Source of the DNA: Diplonema japonicum | Taxonomy: Eukaryota; Euglenozoa; Diplonemea; Diplonemida; Diplonemidae | Assembly (NCBI GenBank): GCA_964019335.1 | Contig: OZ025650.1 | Coordinates: forward strand, 137,001-201,000 | Length of the DNA stretch: 64,000 nucleotides | Reading direction: 5' to 3' | Program-made: the position numbers and the translations under genes | Shown: positions 49,692 to 59,480 of the stretch, in pieces | Numbering within the stretch: position 1 is the first letter of the stretch | Layout: each line of letters starts with the position of its first letter | The notes under the pieces: model-generated | What the model was told of the DNA's origin: nothing | The model's input: only the letters and a program-made list of their open reading frames with translations | Databases searched by the model: none

Positions 49692-52004
49692 TCAGCATCG
49701 GTTTACCAGTTCGTTGTGGTAATGCTCCTCGGGGTGCAGGTAGGACTGAATCATGGACGGCGTGCCCTCTATCCGCAATGCTTGGTTCAAACGCTTCGCG
49801 AGTTTCAGCGACTCGTTAGAAGGGGGGAGAGTGTCGCTAACAGGAAGCTTGGGTGGGTCAGTGGTGTAGTTGAGGTCGTGCAGCACCTCGACGAGCAGGC
49901 GTAGGGGGGTGGTGTCCAAGAAAGAAACAGACAAGGTATTCTGGTATGCCTCAAGGGTGCCTTGTCGTTGTTTGAAGACACCCACACGTGTCGCATGATG
50001 CTCCAGGTCGTAGACGTGGCCGTCGCTGATGTCCTTCTGCACTTCAAGGAAGACTTGTTCCGCCTCCTCTCGCAGCTTGTTGCATTCTCCTTTCAGCTGT
50101 GCAAGAACGTCTTGCACGTCTCCCACCACTCTCTCTTTGAACTCTTTAATGGCGTCTTTCAGCCTGTCTAATGCTTCCAGTAACACCGACCCATAAGCTG
50201 TGAGCCCTTTTTTGTCGATCAGTTCCTGCTCACAATGCGGCCCACCACCCCACAGGCACAGCATCGCCAGTTCCTGTGTCTCATGCTTTTGCATCTCCCA
50301 CCTCTTCTCTACTTCCAAACCCCTGCCTACGTAGCCCACATATTTTTCTAAATCCTTCTCGTTCCTTGTCAGAACTGTGATCTCTGCCTCGATCACAACT
50401 ACGTGTTTCTTAAAGCTCTTCGTCAGCTCCACTTCATCGACCTTCTTTGCGGGGTGCTGCAATGTGATGGCCTTCCATTCCTCTTCAGGTATGTGTCCCT
50501 TTTGGAACAACCCGTAACACCTACACAGCGCATCAACCCTGCTCCCCAGGTGTCCTACTATGGAACACGTTACATTGTGCGCGATGGTGACTGCATCCAG
50601 CCTGTGCGACTGTGGGGTCGTGCGCAAGTTAACTGCCATCGACGTGGTGGAGAGGGACTTGTCGGTGTGTAAGGCTGCTGCCGTGAGGGCTTGAATAGCT
50701 TCTTCTAGCTTCTCAGGGGACCCCGCATAGGTAGGAGGACGCACTAAATGGGACCTCAAGGCTGTTTTCAAAGTGGATCGAAAGACGCTACAAGGGGACC
50801 TCCCCAACACTTCCTCATACATCATGTACAGGGTGAAGATCCGCACCGCGACAGGGAAGTGGTATGTCCTGCGCAACTTTATGGACTCTGATTTTGTCTT
50901 CAGCTTTTGCAAGTTCTCTCTCCTGTGCTGCAGAACAGTTCGCACGGACACTGCTGCAGGTTCATGCTCTTCTGAAAGTAATTTGAGAAGTTTGCAGAAA
51001 CCTTCTTCCACGCTCACGGTGCAGTTGTGGATGGCTCTTTCTATCTCAACAGACTCTTCTTGCAGAGGGGGGTCTACGACCTCCAGCGTGTCAGACAAGA
51101 ACCTGTCCACCATGTCACCTTTGCAAGGCTGCAATATCACGACACCCATTCGACGGCACACATCGAGTGTCACAACTTCGTTGCTCTCGTCACAGAAGCA
51201 CAGCCCAAACGATGCCTTCTTGCCTTTGATGAATGCTTTGTTGAGGTACGGCTGCAGGGCGGGCGTGATAACCTTGTTCATGTCGCACCGGATGAGCAGC
51301 TTGGTGCCGTGTGCCGCCGCGAGATTTATGAGGCCTAGGATGTTAGGGGCAGTGGCGGAGCACACCGTATAGCCCCTTGAGGTAAGCCAGTCACTAAGGA
51401 CATGGAGAGGGTCTTGGATGAGGGGCCACTTACTGCCATGTTCCTCTGTTATCCATAGGGCACAGATGGCATTGGACGTTGAAGGGCCCATTGCGTGTAC
51501 GAGGGGGGGCAGCGTGAGGGGGAAGCGCTGTAAGAAGCTGGTGAGTGTTGTGAAGGCAGTGGTGATGCTGGAGGCAGTGGTAACAGCCTGCCACGACGAG
51601 GTGAGAATACTGTGCTGGTGAGGAGGGAAGAGAGGGAGGTAAACGGTGTGCGCAGCAGCGAGCAGACAGTCGCCGATGAGGTACTTTTCGTAGTTAAGCA
51701 AGTCGTGATGCAGCTCTGTTAGCTCGTGGATTTCATGAGGTGTGCTGTGCACGTGTTTCACCTTTCTCACCGATGCTGTGTCTGCCAGTTTCATCCGCAC
51801 TGCCTGTGTTCTTGTCTCCCACAACCCCTTGTACACTACCCCAAACTCCTCCGGGCAGAATTCCACACTCACCTGGCCACCCTCTGCAGCCACCGTCACT
51901 GCAGTTTCGTGCATCGCCTCCATCACGCTTGCCATGTCGTAGCATGGCTGCCGCACACCCTCCAACCCTTCCCGTATGCGGCACAGCGCATTGCTCTCAG
52001 GCAT
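49692..52004 (-). CDS. Dynein heavy-chain AAA5-like protein without motor AAA domains
   Basis: 770 residues; CTTCACAG lies 2 nt before the ATG. Residues about 95-420 follow the dynein segment from the returning stalk helix through AAA5: YEKYLIGDCLLAAAHTVYLP (dyneins: LxGDxLLSAAFxxYxGPF), SSWQAV, AICALWITEEHGSKWPLIQD (dyneins: WPLxIDPQxQAxxWI), GTKLLIRCDMNKVITPALQP and a buttress-like helix (SVRTVLQHRRENLQKLK), then YHFPVAVRIFTLYMMYEEVL. P-loop AAA1-AAA4, the stalk tip and the linker are absent. Residues about 530-700 are helical (AKKVDEVELTKSFKKHVVVI). It cannot be a motor. It could be an adaptor or a decayed paralogue fixed as a short protein. The family match is by pattern only. Confidence 0.6.
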   Translation of the reverse strand: MPESNALCRIREGLEGVRQPCYDMASVMEAMHETAVTVAAEGGQVSVEFCPEEFGVVYKGLWETRTQAVRMKLADTASVRKVKHVHSTPHEIHELTELHHDLLNYEKYLIGDCLLAAAHTVYLPLFPPHQHSILTSSWQAVTTASSITTAFTTLTSFLQRFPLTLPPLVHAMGPSTSNAICALWITEEHGSKWPLIQDPLHVLSDWLTSRGYTVCSATAPNILGLINLAAAHGTKLLIRCDMNKVITPALQPYLNKAFIKGKKASFGLCFCDESNEVVTLDVCRRMGVVILQPCKGDMVDRFLSDTLEVVDPPLQEESVEIERAIHNCTVSVEEGFCKLLKLLSEEHEPAAVSVRTVLQHRRENLQKLKTKSESIKLRRTYHFPVAVRIFTLYMMYEEVLGRSPCSVFRSTLKTALRSHLVRPPTYAGSPEKLEEAIQALTAAALHTDKSLSTTSMAVNLRTTPQSHRLDAVTIAHNVTCSIVGHLGSRVDALCRCYGLFQKGHIPEEEWKAITLQHPAKKVDEVELTKSFKKHVVVIEAEITVLTRNEKDLEKYVGYVGRGLEVEKRWEMQKHETQELAMLCLWGGGPHCEQELIDKKGLTAYGSVLLEALDRLKDAIKEFKERVVGDVQDVLAQLKGECNKLREEAEQVFLEVQKDISDGHVYDLEHHATRVGVFKQRQGTLEAYQNTLSVSFLDTTPLRLLVEVLHDLNYTTDPPKLPVSDTLPPSNESLKLAKRLNQALRIEGTPSMIQSYLHPEEHYHNELVNRC

Positions 52005-52122
52005 ACCTGTGAAGCTTTATCACAGACGAATGGTGCAATATCTTGATCCAATAAGAAACCAATGAAGGGGAAAGGGATGGGAATTTCACTTCTTTTTTTT
52101 TTTTAAATTCACAGACATGCCA

Positions 52123-52843
52123 TCAAGCAGTGTCTGGTTCGGTGACCTCCCAGCCCTTTCGAATGTCAAAATATTTCTCCGGGGCCCAGATATGGGAGTA
52201 GCAGCTGCTGGCCAACGCGAAAAGAACCTGTTTTTTTGTTGTTTGCTTTTTTTTTCCCACCCGGAAATACCGTGGAGGCAACTATGGTGCGCATGTTGCT
52301 GCGGTGCCGGAGGGCGGGGATGGCGATTAATGAGGCGAAGGGGGTGATTTTTCTGCTGTCTCTTTCGAAGAATAAGAGGTCGGCTTCTTCAGGGACTTTG
52401 CGGAATTGGTATTTCTCTCTACCCTGTCTGAGGACAGCCTCACGGAGGAAGCCCTCTGTCAAGCACACCACGAACGCTGCAGCAGCGACCCGGTTACCGT
52501 ATGCAGTGGCCCGAGTCGTGCCATAGTGGAACAAGGACAGCCCTGCACTCCGCCAGGTCAAAGCAGTTCCTGCGCTTCGCTGCGTGAGTCCGTTATACGA
52601 ACCAGCGATCGCGCCCCCCAATGTCCCTGCAATGTACCCAACGCCTACCGCGTTCAGCATTCCCGAAAAACTAAAAAATGGGTCGGTGGGGTCTATTTCT
52701 GGTTTAGCGTCCCATCCTTCCCTCAACGTGTTCTCCCCATACAGCACACCCTGCTTGTCCATCACAACCCCTACCACCGTGTGTTTTGATTTGTGCCAAA
52801 AATCGGCTACGAGGCCCACTGATGTCTCGTCGAGTTCTTCCAT
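52123..52843 (-). CDS. Tim17/22/23-family mitochondrial inner-membrane protein
   Basis: 225 residues after a 43-nt intron. Hydrophobic, Gly/Ala-rich segments FFSFSGMLNAVGVGYIAGTL, GGAIAGSYNGLTQRSAG and NRVAAAAFVVCLTEGFLRE have the small-residue helices and GxxxG spacing of the Tim17 family (translocase or Complex I assembly factors). The intron removes a Lys/Asn-rich stretch and joins NMRTIVAST to VLFALASSCYSHIWAPEKYF, giving one more hydrophobic helix and a TGA stop. The subfamily (TIM22, TIM23 or TIMMDC1-like) cannot be decided. Start MEELDETSVGLVADF; no nearby CAG acceptor, only AACAAGAG. Confidence 0.6.
52228..52270 (-). other. 43-nt intron in the Tim17-family gene
   Basis: Donor GTATTT, acceptor AAACAG, phase 0. 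A-rich body. Retention would give a polar Lys/Asn stretch and a different C-terminus; removal gives a hydrophobic helix. Confidence 0.65.
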
Positions 52844-53882
52844 TTAATTTACTCTTGTTTCACCCCCTTTTTTTTTCCCTTTGTTTTCTTTTTGAGGAAA
52901 ATAGGAAGAAAAAAAAAAGAGGAAAAAAAAAAAAAAAAAAAACGGCATCGGGTTTAAACAAAGAATTTCTTTTTTGAAAAAAAAAAAAAATAAAGAAGAT
53001 GGGGGACGAAGAAAGGGAAGGGCGGAAAGAAAGAGAATAAGGAAACAATAAAAATAAATAATAGATAAATAAAAAAAAAATGAGGCCGATTACAAAAGGG
53101 GGGTACACACACAACGCTTGACTAAACCAGAAGAAAAAGCACACAATTGAAGAGAAATAATAAAAGGAAAAAAAAAAACAAGATTACAAATAAACGAAGA
53201 AAAGATGTGTGTTGGGATGGGCAGAAGAGAAAAAAAAAAAGAGAGAGAGAAAAACAGCAAGGAGTGTGTGGTAACTATCAAACTCTTTTTTTTATTCTCT
53301 TTTTTTATATTATTGTTTCCTTTTCTTTCTTTTTGTCCTTCCCTCCCCGCTTTTTTATTTTTTTTTCTTTTTTTTTTCCAGGAGCGAAGACAAAAACAAA
53401 TGTATAATACATAATAATAATAATAATAAAAAAAAAGACCGGCAAGAACAGAGTTGAGGAAAATAAAAGGCGATGCTTAAAGGCAAATCCCACGTGAGGA
53501 CCACCCTTAATAAAAAAAAAATTAAAGACCAACCCTCTCCCCCACCACACACAAAAACCCAGGGTTAGGCGAAAAAACACCGCCTCGTATCTCTAAAATC
53601 CGTTTAGCAGTGGTGACCATAAAAAACCTTTCCCAAAAAATCCTTTTACAAATCTCCCGCTGGAAATGTTTGAAGAAACCTTTCTCGAAAATTTTCCCAC
53701 AAATATTAACCCGGGGTTTTAGAGATACGGGGCGTGGGAAACAAAACAAAACAAAAAAAAAAAAAAAAAAAAAACACTTCACTCTCTCTTCTTTTTTTTT
53801 TTTGTTTCTTTCGAAATAACTTTTCCAAAAAACACTTTTTTTTTTTTTTTTTTTCTTTTTTTTCCTTACCCACATTGCACGT
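52844..53882. other. Intergenic spacer with an inverted-repeat unit
   Basis: 1 kb of A-rich and T-rich tracts, with AAT repeats near 53411-53428. The only structured part is 53581-53734 (see repeat). No credible gene. Confidence 0.6.
53581..53734. repeat. Inverted-repeat unit of about 154 bp (MITE-like)
   Basis: CGCCTCGTATCTCTAAAA (53581) is matched in inverse by TTTTAGAGATACGGGGCG (53717-53734), so the ends share about 17 of 18 bases. The interior includes two related A/T-rich phrases (ACCTTTCCCAAAAAATCC; ACCTTTCTCGAAAATTTTCC). Either a tiny non-autonomous transposon or a long hairpin in the 3' flank of ATG5. Confidence 0.55.
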
Positions 53883-54755
53883 CTATTTAGAGCAAATAAC
53901 AACATGAAGGAATCCATCAGGGTGAGCCATATACTCGGAGAGCCAGATGAGCGGTGTGGCTGGAGAAGGTGTAACACCTTGGATGAGGAGTCGTGCGGAG
54001 GGGAGCGAGATTGGAGATTCAGACTGCGCCTCCTCGTCGGTGAAGGGAAAAATCTCAGGAAGAATCTCCTTGAGGAACTCAGCAAGGGTAGTTGTAGAAT
54101 CGGAGGTCGGATTGGAAGGCGAACGAAGCCAGATAGTCTCGTTGAAATGAACGAAGATCGGGAGCTTTTTCGGTTCAACCTCCGCCCGACGAAGCTGGGT
54201 TCGAACTGTTGCGTACTTCGCATAATTACATTCTCTGACGGCAACGACCAGATCATTCCATTGAGACATTGATAGGTTTGTCACTGCCATTGTACTGTTG
54301 TACCTTAAGGTGTGAGCTTGTTTTAAAATCTGTGAAAACAAGGACATTGTTTCTTTCTCAGTGTTCATTGCCACCATGGATGGGTCAGGGTATGGCGTGA
54401 AGTGCACCGATAAGGACAAAGGCAGCATTTCCTCCGTTTCTTTTCCCTCGGAAAGCTGCAGGTAATCAAACACAACACCCACAGGGAAATGCCACCTTAT
54501 TGGTGTCACTTTCCCCCCCACATCCCTGCTCAGCCATATATCAGATTCTTGGCCGTGTTTTGTGGCCGCGTGTTGCAAGTGTGCTCTTACCTCCGACAGA
54601 AAAAACGATAAATAACCCACTCGAGGGATCAGTTTGTAAAACGCAGTCGGCCGCTCGTATTCCATCCCCGCTAGGCTGTCCGTGCTCAGCGTGAACTGAA
54701 CAGGTACCTTGCCCCTCCATAGGTCCTTCATGAATTCTTCTCCTGCGGCGCTCAT
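53883..54755 (-). CDS. ATG5: Autophagy protein 5
   Basis: 290 residues, close to the usual 275-300. N-terminal signature LWRGKVPVQFTL, PTAFYKLIPRVGYLSFFL, DIWLS and IRWHFPVGVVFDYL; central VHFTPYPDPSMV and EKETMSLFSQILKQAHTLRY, where the Lys in ILKQAHTL lies at the position of the ATG12-acceptor lysine; C-terminal ubiquitin-fold LPIFVHFNETIWLRSP and LLIQGVTPSPATPLIWLSEY followed by AHPDGFLHVVI, the most conserved part of ATG5. ATG5 joins ATG12 and ATG16 to form the E3-like complex that lipidates ATG8 on autophagosomal membranes. Adjacent to a second ATG5-like gene upstream in the array. Confidence 0.92.
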   Translation of the reverse strand: MSAAGEEFMKDLWRGKVPVQFTLSTDSLAGMEYERPTAFYKLIPRVGYLSFFLSEVRAHLQHAATKHGQESDIWLSRDVGGKVTPIRWHFPVGVVFDYLQLSEGKETEEMLPLSLSVHFTPYPDPSMVAMNTEKETMSLFSQILKQAHTLRYNSTMAVTNLSMSQWNDLVVAVRECNYAKYATVRTQLRRAEVEPKKLPIFVHFNETIWLRSPSNPTSDSTTTLAEFLKEILPEIFPFTDEEAQSESPISLPSARLLIQGVTPSPATPLIWLSEYMAHPDGFLHVVICSK

Positions 54756-55209
54756 CTTGTTATTTCAGTTTTTTTTTTTTTCTTCTTCTTCTTCTTCTCT
54801 TTAATTTGTCCCGGACCCCCTCCGCCCCACTCTGTATTGGTGTAAAAAGAAAAAAAAAAAAAAAAAAAAAGGAGGGAAAATAAATTCCTGTAACAGAAAA
54901 TAAAAAACGAGTGAAGCAAACAGAAAATAAAAAAAGAGTCGGTTTTTTTTTTTTTTTTTTTTTTTTTCCCAAAGCATTTGTTTGTACACGCGGCATAAAT
55001 CCTGGGATGAATACTGCATGTTACCAACTACTCTTTTAACAAAAAAAAAAAAAAAAAAAAAAAAAAGCACAACAAAAAGAAATATAAAGGGCCAGGTGGG
55101 GGAAAGGGGCGAGAAGAAAAAAAAAATATAGCGTTACTCCATTTTTTTTTTTTTTTTTCCTTTTTTCTTTTTTTTTCTTCCTGAGAATTTGGTGTCCGCG
55201 CCCCGCCGA
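54756..55209. other. Spacer between the two ATG5-like genes
   Basis: 454 bases of alternating A and T runs. A 50-base normal-composition patch (54970-55035) ends in a GTTAAAAGAG-like stretch on the minus strand. No gene seen. Confidence 0.6.
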
Positions 55210-55974
55210 TCACTCCAGCTTCACGGTAATGTGTAGAAAATGGTGCGGGTGCTTCATATTTTCGTAAAGCCAAGACAGAGTGCTTTCTGGGGAAGGGACG
55301 ATGCCCTGCACAAGGACACGACCCTCCATTTTGGCTAAGGTGGACAACATGGGAGACTTCAAGCTTGGAATTTTATCATACAAAAACTGTTCAAGATCAA
55401 TCGTGCCATCAGGGTCTGCCTCATGGTACATCGTTTGCACTTTCGGTTTTTTGACATTCACGTAAATAACATGAATTGCGATAGGCAGCTTCTGCATGGC
55501 AACCTCTGGTGTGTCGACATGGTCGAAGACTGTTTTGGCGCTTTCCTTGGCTGCTCTTTTTTTTTTTTCAATTTCTTCCGATCCGGCACTGTACATCCCC
55601 ACAATTGATTTTTCCATAATGTGATACGCAGCTTTTGTCCAGTCGTCAAATGGCTTTGACATCCCATCGCAAGGGATCACATACTGCGCTGTAAGGTCCT
55701 TGTCATATGACTGCTGGACCACCTTGATGATGAGAGCGTTTTTGATCTCCTTCCCTGTTTTAAGCGACCAGATATCTACGTTCACCCCGCAGGGGTACCT
55801 CCAGTTCATCCATACCCCATCGCACCACATGGACACCTGGTCGTCCATCAACAGCCCCAACGCGTCATACGGATCGAGAAAACTCTGCCTCCCCACATGC
55901 TGTTCCACGCTCGCCCCGTTGTACTCATACTTCACACACACCGACCCAGACCACACCAAGCTTTGAAGGTCCAT
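55210..55974 (-). CDS. Divergent second ATG5-like protein
   Basis: 254 residues. The C-terminal 90 residues are clearly ATG5-type: LPIAIHVIYVNVKKPK and VLVQGIVPSPESTLSWLYEN followed by KHPHHFLHITVKLE match the same blocks of the neighbouring ATG5. The N-terminus has the same order in reduced form (SLVWSGSVCVKYEYN; MWCDGVWMNWRYPCGVNVDI) but lacks the FYKLIPRVGYL block. The middle has FDDWTKAAYHIMEKSI, with a Lys aligning by eye to the ATG12-acceptor site. It is a diverged tandem paralogue, possibly with an altered partner or a non-autophagic role. It starts 6 nt after a C/G run with no obvious CAG acceptor nearby. Confidence 0.75.
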   Translation of the reverse strand: MDLQSLVWSGSVCVKYEYNGASVEQHVGRQSFLDPYDALGLLMDDQVSMWCDGVWMNWRYPCGVNVDIWSLKTGKEIKNALIIKVVQQSYDKDLTAQYVIPCDGMSKPFDDWTKAAYHIMEKSIVGMYSAGSEEIEKKKRAAKESAKTVFDHVDTPEVAMQKLPIAIHVIYVNVKKPKVQTMYHEADPDGTIDLEQFLYDKIPSLKSPMLSTLAKMEGRVLVQGIVPSPESTLSWLYENMKHPHHFLHITVKLE

Positions 55975-56165
55975 TTCTTTTCCCCCCCCCCTTCTTGTGT
56001 CTGTTAAGTGAATGGTTTTTCGTATTCACAAAATATGGTAACAATCATCTATGTAAAACTATTAAAAATAAAACTTATTTCTTTTGGGATGAATTTTTTT
56101 TTTTTGTTTCCTCCCTTTTTTTTTTTTTTTTTTTCCCTTTCTTTCTCTTATGAATATTCTAAGTT

Positions 56166-58487
56166 CTAGTTATGGTGTGAGTCTGCCTGTTGCTGCTCGG
56201 CAATAAGCTGGTTCAACTCGTTTTTCAAGGACTGCAACTGTGATGAGGAGCGTGCAGGCGGGCCTGCCGAGGACGACGAGGCGACGGGGGCGGAATGTAC
56301 AGAGACGGGTGCTGATGTGTTGTCAATGCGCCACGAGACAGCCTGCGTGTTGTAGCCTGCAACGCCTGCAGTTGAGGTGTTGGAGGAGTTGTCGGTCTCG
56401 TCTCTGTGGATGCAGCTCTCCCTGTGGCTGGCGAAGTCCCCTTTAAGAAACTCTTCACCGCAGTCATCACACATCATCAGCGCACCATTGCTGCTGCTGT
56501 TGTTGTCCTCGTAGTTCCCACTCCTGTTGTCATTCTGTGTGCAGTGGTTTTCCTCATGGTCTTGTAGATCGCACCCCCTCACTTGTATCCCGCAGAACCT
56601 GCAGTTGCTCATGTCTTCTTCAACTGGTTTCTTAAACCCTGCAAACACGATCTTCCTCGGGGAGTGCACGGTCGGTACGTCCTCCGTCGCCAGCGGCTTC
56701 AACAACGTTGGTTGGTAGCTTTCCAACTCTGCAGTGGAGACCGACTGCCTCCGAGCCTCCTGCCTCCGTCGTTCGCCTCCTTCCTTTTCCAATGCTTCTC
56801 TGATGAGCTTGTCTTCTGCTTGCTTCTTCTTCTTTTCCAGATCTCTTTTCCATTCTTCTTCCTCCCGTTCTCGCTTCTGCCTTGCTTCTTCTTCTTCCCT
56901 TTGTCTCGCTTTTCTTGCCGTCCGGAGTTCTTCCTCTTCACGTTCTTGCCTTGCGCGTCTCTCTTTCCGCTTAATTTCCTCTTCTTCCTCTTCGCGCTGC
57001 AACACGAGGCGCCTCTCTTCATCGGCCTTCTCGCGCTTTGCCATCTCGTCCCTTTTCAGCTTTTCTTGCTTCTCCTGTTCGATACGCTGCTGCTTAAGCA
57101 ATGCCTCCTGCTCGCGGATGCCCCGTTCACGCTCCTCCTGTGCCCTCTTTGCTTCGTCCAGCTCTTGCCTCATCGCGTTTAGCATAGCTTGCTGCTCCCT
57201 CTCGCGCTCTTGCTGTTCTTGGGTACGCCTTTCCTCCGCACGTTTCATCTCATCTGCCATTCGCTTGATTTCAGCATTTTGACGTTCTCGCTCCCTCTTC
57301 AGCGCTTCTTCTGCTTCTGCTTCCCTGTTTCGTTCGGCTTGCTGCACTGCCAGGGAGACGGCTTGCGGAGGTGCATCAGCCGCCTCAGCAGCGACCTGTG
57401 TCGGTGTTGTGGGCGCTCCTTCGTTTGGGTTTGGTGTAGGAACAGCAGTTGGGACAGGTAAAGAGGCTGGTGCAGGCATCGGAACAACAGTTGAGACAGG
57501 TAAAGAGGCTGGTGCTGCTGGTAAAGAAGCCGGTGCGGCAACGGAAACGGGTGCTGAGACCGGTGCTACAGAAGCAGTGGGAGCAACACTACCAGGTGCT
57601 GGGGCCAGCTCTGAACCGGGGGGAAGAATCACAGCACTGTTTAGCGACGCTGCAGCGGACAGCGGTGGACCCTCTTGCACCTCATGCCGACTCCGTCTCG
57701 AGTGCTTCCTGTGTTTGTCCTTTTTGTGAGACCGGCTGCTGACGGACTCCGTGAAGGACGACGCGCTGTCCCCAAAGACAGACGTGAACAGGGAGCCGGT
57801 CTCTGTCGATGACACTGACGAGTCGCGCCGCCTGCGGCGGTGTTTGGAACGCTTCCTGCGTGGCTTGTCATGTCTGCGGCCTCTGTCAAGGAGGTCAAGG
57901 ACGGCCTTTAACTGGAGGGGGTCCGTGTACGGGGAGGGGTGGGCGTACGGGTAGGTGTACGGGTGTGCATCGTCATGTTTCTTCTTCGGTTGAGGCTCCT
58001 CCTTTGGCGTGGGGGGCTTCTCTTCTCTTTCTTCCCTTTTAAGGAGCTCTAGGATAGTCTGAAGCTTGGCGTCCGTCGAGATACGTGAGGCAAGGTCAAG
58101 GGGGTCGACAGTGGGGACAGGTGCAGGAGCAGGAGGGGCAGGTGCAGGGCCAGGAGGCGCGACTGCTGCCCGCTTCAACAATGCGGTGACTTCCTTTTCC
58201 AATCGCTGATTCTCGTCACGCAGCACTCTTGCTGTTCCAGTCAACACCTTCTGCGTGTGGAAGGTGTACTGCAATGCAACCTGCATGACACGCACGATCC
58301 TTCCCACCTGCCGCACCGTCTTGTACTGGAAGTCATCGTCCACAACTTCACCAAAGCTTATGTTCTTAATGACGTCTTGCAGCTTCCTCAGGTCAGACTT
58401 CATCGCGTCCGGATCAGCCCTTGAGAGCTCCTCCACCTGAAACCTCTCTCTACTAAGTCGGAATGTAAATTCATTTTCATTGTGCAT
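56166..58487 (-). CDS. DZIP1: DZIP1-like ciliary protein
   Basis: 773 residues from MHNENEFTFRLSRERF; CTTCTCCAG lies 3 nt upstream. Residues 4-95 (FTFRLSRERFQVEELSRADP, DLRKLQDVIKNISFGEVVDD, VMQVALQYTFHTQKVL) match the DZIP1-like N-terminal domain in order and spacing. A Pro/Ala linker, a basic Ser/Arg region (RRKRSKHRRRRRDSS) and a very long charged helix (about 395-620) follow. Near the C-terminus two C2H2/C2HC-like fingers appear: CRFCGIQVRGCDLQDHEENH and CDDCGEEFLKGDFASHRESC. DZIP1 proteins act at basal bodies and the transition zone in ciliogenesis. The finger is C-terminal rather than following the N-domain as in vertebrates. Confidence 0.75.
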   Translation of the reverse strand: MHNENEFTFRLSRERFQVEELSRADPDAMKSDLRKLQDVIKNISFGEVVDDDFQYKTVRQVGRIVRVMQVALQYTFHTQKVLTGTARVLRDENQRLEKEVTALLKRAAVAPPGPAPAPPAPAPVPTVDPLDLASRISTDAKLQTILELLKREEREEKPPTPKEEPQPKKKHDDAHPYTYPYAHPSPYTDPLQLKAVLDLLDRGRRHDKPRRKRSKHRRRRRDSSVSSTETGSLFTSVFGDSASSFTESVSSRSHKKDKHRKHSRRSRHEVQEGPPLSAAASLNSAVILPPGSELAPAPGSVAPTASVAPVSAPVSVAAPASLPAAPASLPVSTVVPMPAPASLPVPTAVPTPNPNEGAPTTPTQVAAEAADAPPQAVSLAVQQAERNREAEAEEALKRERERQNAEIKRMADEMKRAEERRTQEQQEREREQQAMLNAMRQELDEAKRAQEERERGIREQEALLKQQRIEQEKQEKLKRDEMAKREKADEERRLVLQREEEEEEIKRKERRARQEREEEELRTARKARQREEEEARQKREREEEEWKRDLEKKKKQAEDKLIREALEKEGGERRRQEARRQSVSTAELESYQPTLLKPLATEDVPTVHSPRKIVFAGFKKPVEEDMSNCRFCGIQVRGCDLQDHEENHCTQNDNRSGNYEDNNSSSNGALMMCDDCGEEFLKGDFASHRESCIHRDETDNSSNTSTAGVAGYNTQAVSWRIDNTSAPVSVHSAPVASSSSAGPPARSSSQLQSLKNELNQLIAEQQQADSHHN

Positions 58488-59480
58488 TGCCTGGAGAAGC
58501 CTTTGTACATATAAGCAAAGGATCAAAATTTAAAAAAAGAGTCTGAAGACAAGAGGAGCGAAAGGGGAAAAGGAGCAGTTGTGTGTGGGGGTGAGCGGGA
58601 AAAAGTAAAGAGAGGAGGAGCAGGGGGTAGAAAAAAAAAAAAAAAAAAAGGAGGAAGCTTTTTGATGTTTTTCGTTCTTGATTCATTCCAAAAAGAAAGA
58701 AAAAAAAAAACTAGTATTTGCCCGCGCTTATTGTTTTACCGAGCAAACTAGCGAAAGAAAAAAAAAATAGAAAGAAGAAAATAAAAAGGGGGTGGGGCAG
58801 GAAATCGTTTGCATAAAAAAAAGGGGGGAGAGGGTGGAAATACTATTAATAAAGGAGCTTAGTTACCGTACATAACGCGGGTATTGTGCCCCTAAAATTC
58901 CGAAAAACCAACAAGAAGAGAAAAAGAAAAAGAAAACCCCCGTCGCATTCACCGACTCCTTCGTGTAGTAAGAGAAAGAAGAAAAAAAAAAGAAACTAGA
59001 GCATTTTAAAAGTATAATAAAAAGGGGGAAGGGGAAACAAAGAGAATTGGGACTAATCTTGTTTCTTTTAATTTCCCCTCATTCCTTTTTTTTTTTTTTT
59101 CTGTCCGTGTAACCAAAAAAAAAAAAAAAACTCGATAGATTTTCAGTGTGCTTGGGGTGCTCACTGTTCATAAAAAAAATTCGATATTTTTTTGTGCAGG
59201 AGCCCCTTCTCCCTTTTTTTTTCTTTTTTTCTCCACCACTATGAAAAGAAAGAAAAAAAAAAAACGTGTCCTTGAATGGAAGCCTGCACATATGACAGGG
59301 ACCGCCTCAAACAAAAAAGAAAGAAAAAAGAAGAAACCGGTACGAAAAACGGGGGAGGGGGTATTTATAAAAAAAAAAATAAAGAGGGAATAATAATAAA
59401 AAAAAAAAAACGTGTAGTCAAACCAACAGGAAATGTGTAATATAAAAAGAGAGGAAAAAGGTATAAAAAAAAAATTAAAC
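58488..59480. other. Intergenic spacer
   Basis: Nearly 1 kb, A-rich on the plus strand with short normal-composition patches (58860-58970). Contains the third copy of the ATGAACRGTGAGCAC motif. No gene seen. Confidence 0.6.
59157..59171 (-). promoter_or_regulatory. Copy of the ATGAACRGTGAGCAC mini-exon/donor motif
   Basis: Reads ATGAACAGTGAGCAC on the minus strand, one base different from the copies at 1153-1167 and 17970-17984. At all three sites an AAAT/AATC-TAT phrase follows within about 25 nt. Here the nearest downstream acceptor (DZIP1-like gene, 58490) would not be in frame, so its role as a coding mini-exon is doubtful. Confidence 0.35.

Noticed and set aside
53522-54256. 244-codon minus-strand frame overlapping the 3' half of ATG5
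   Set aside because: It overlaps ATG5 in another frame, is rich in Arg/Ser/Phe from A/T runs and matches no family; ATG5 explains the region.
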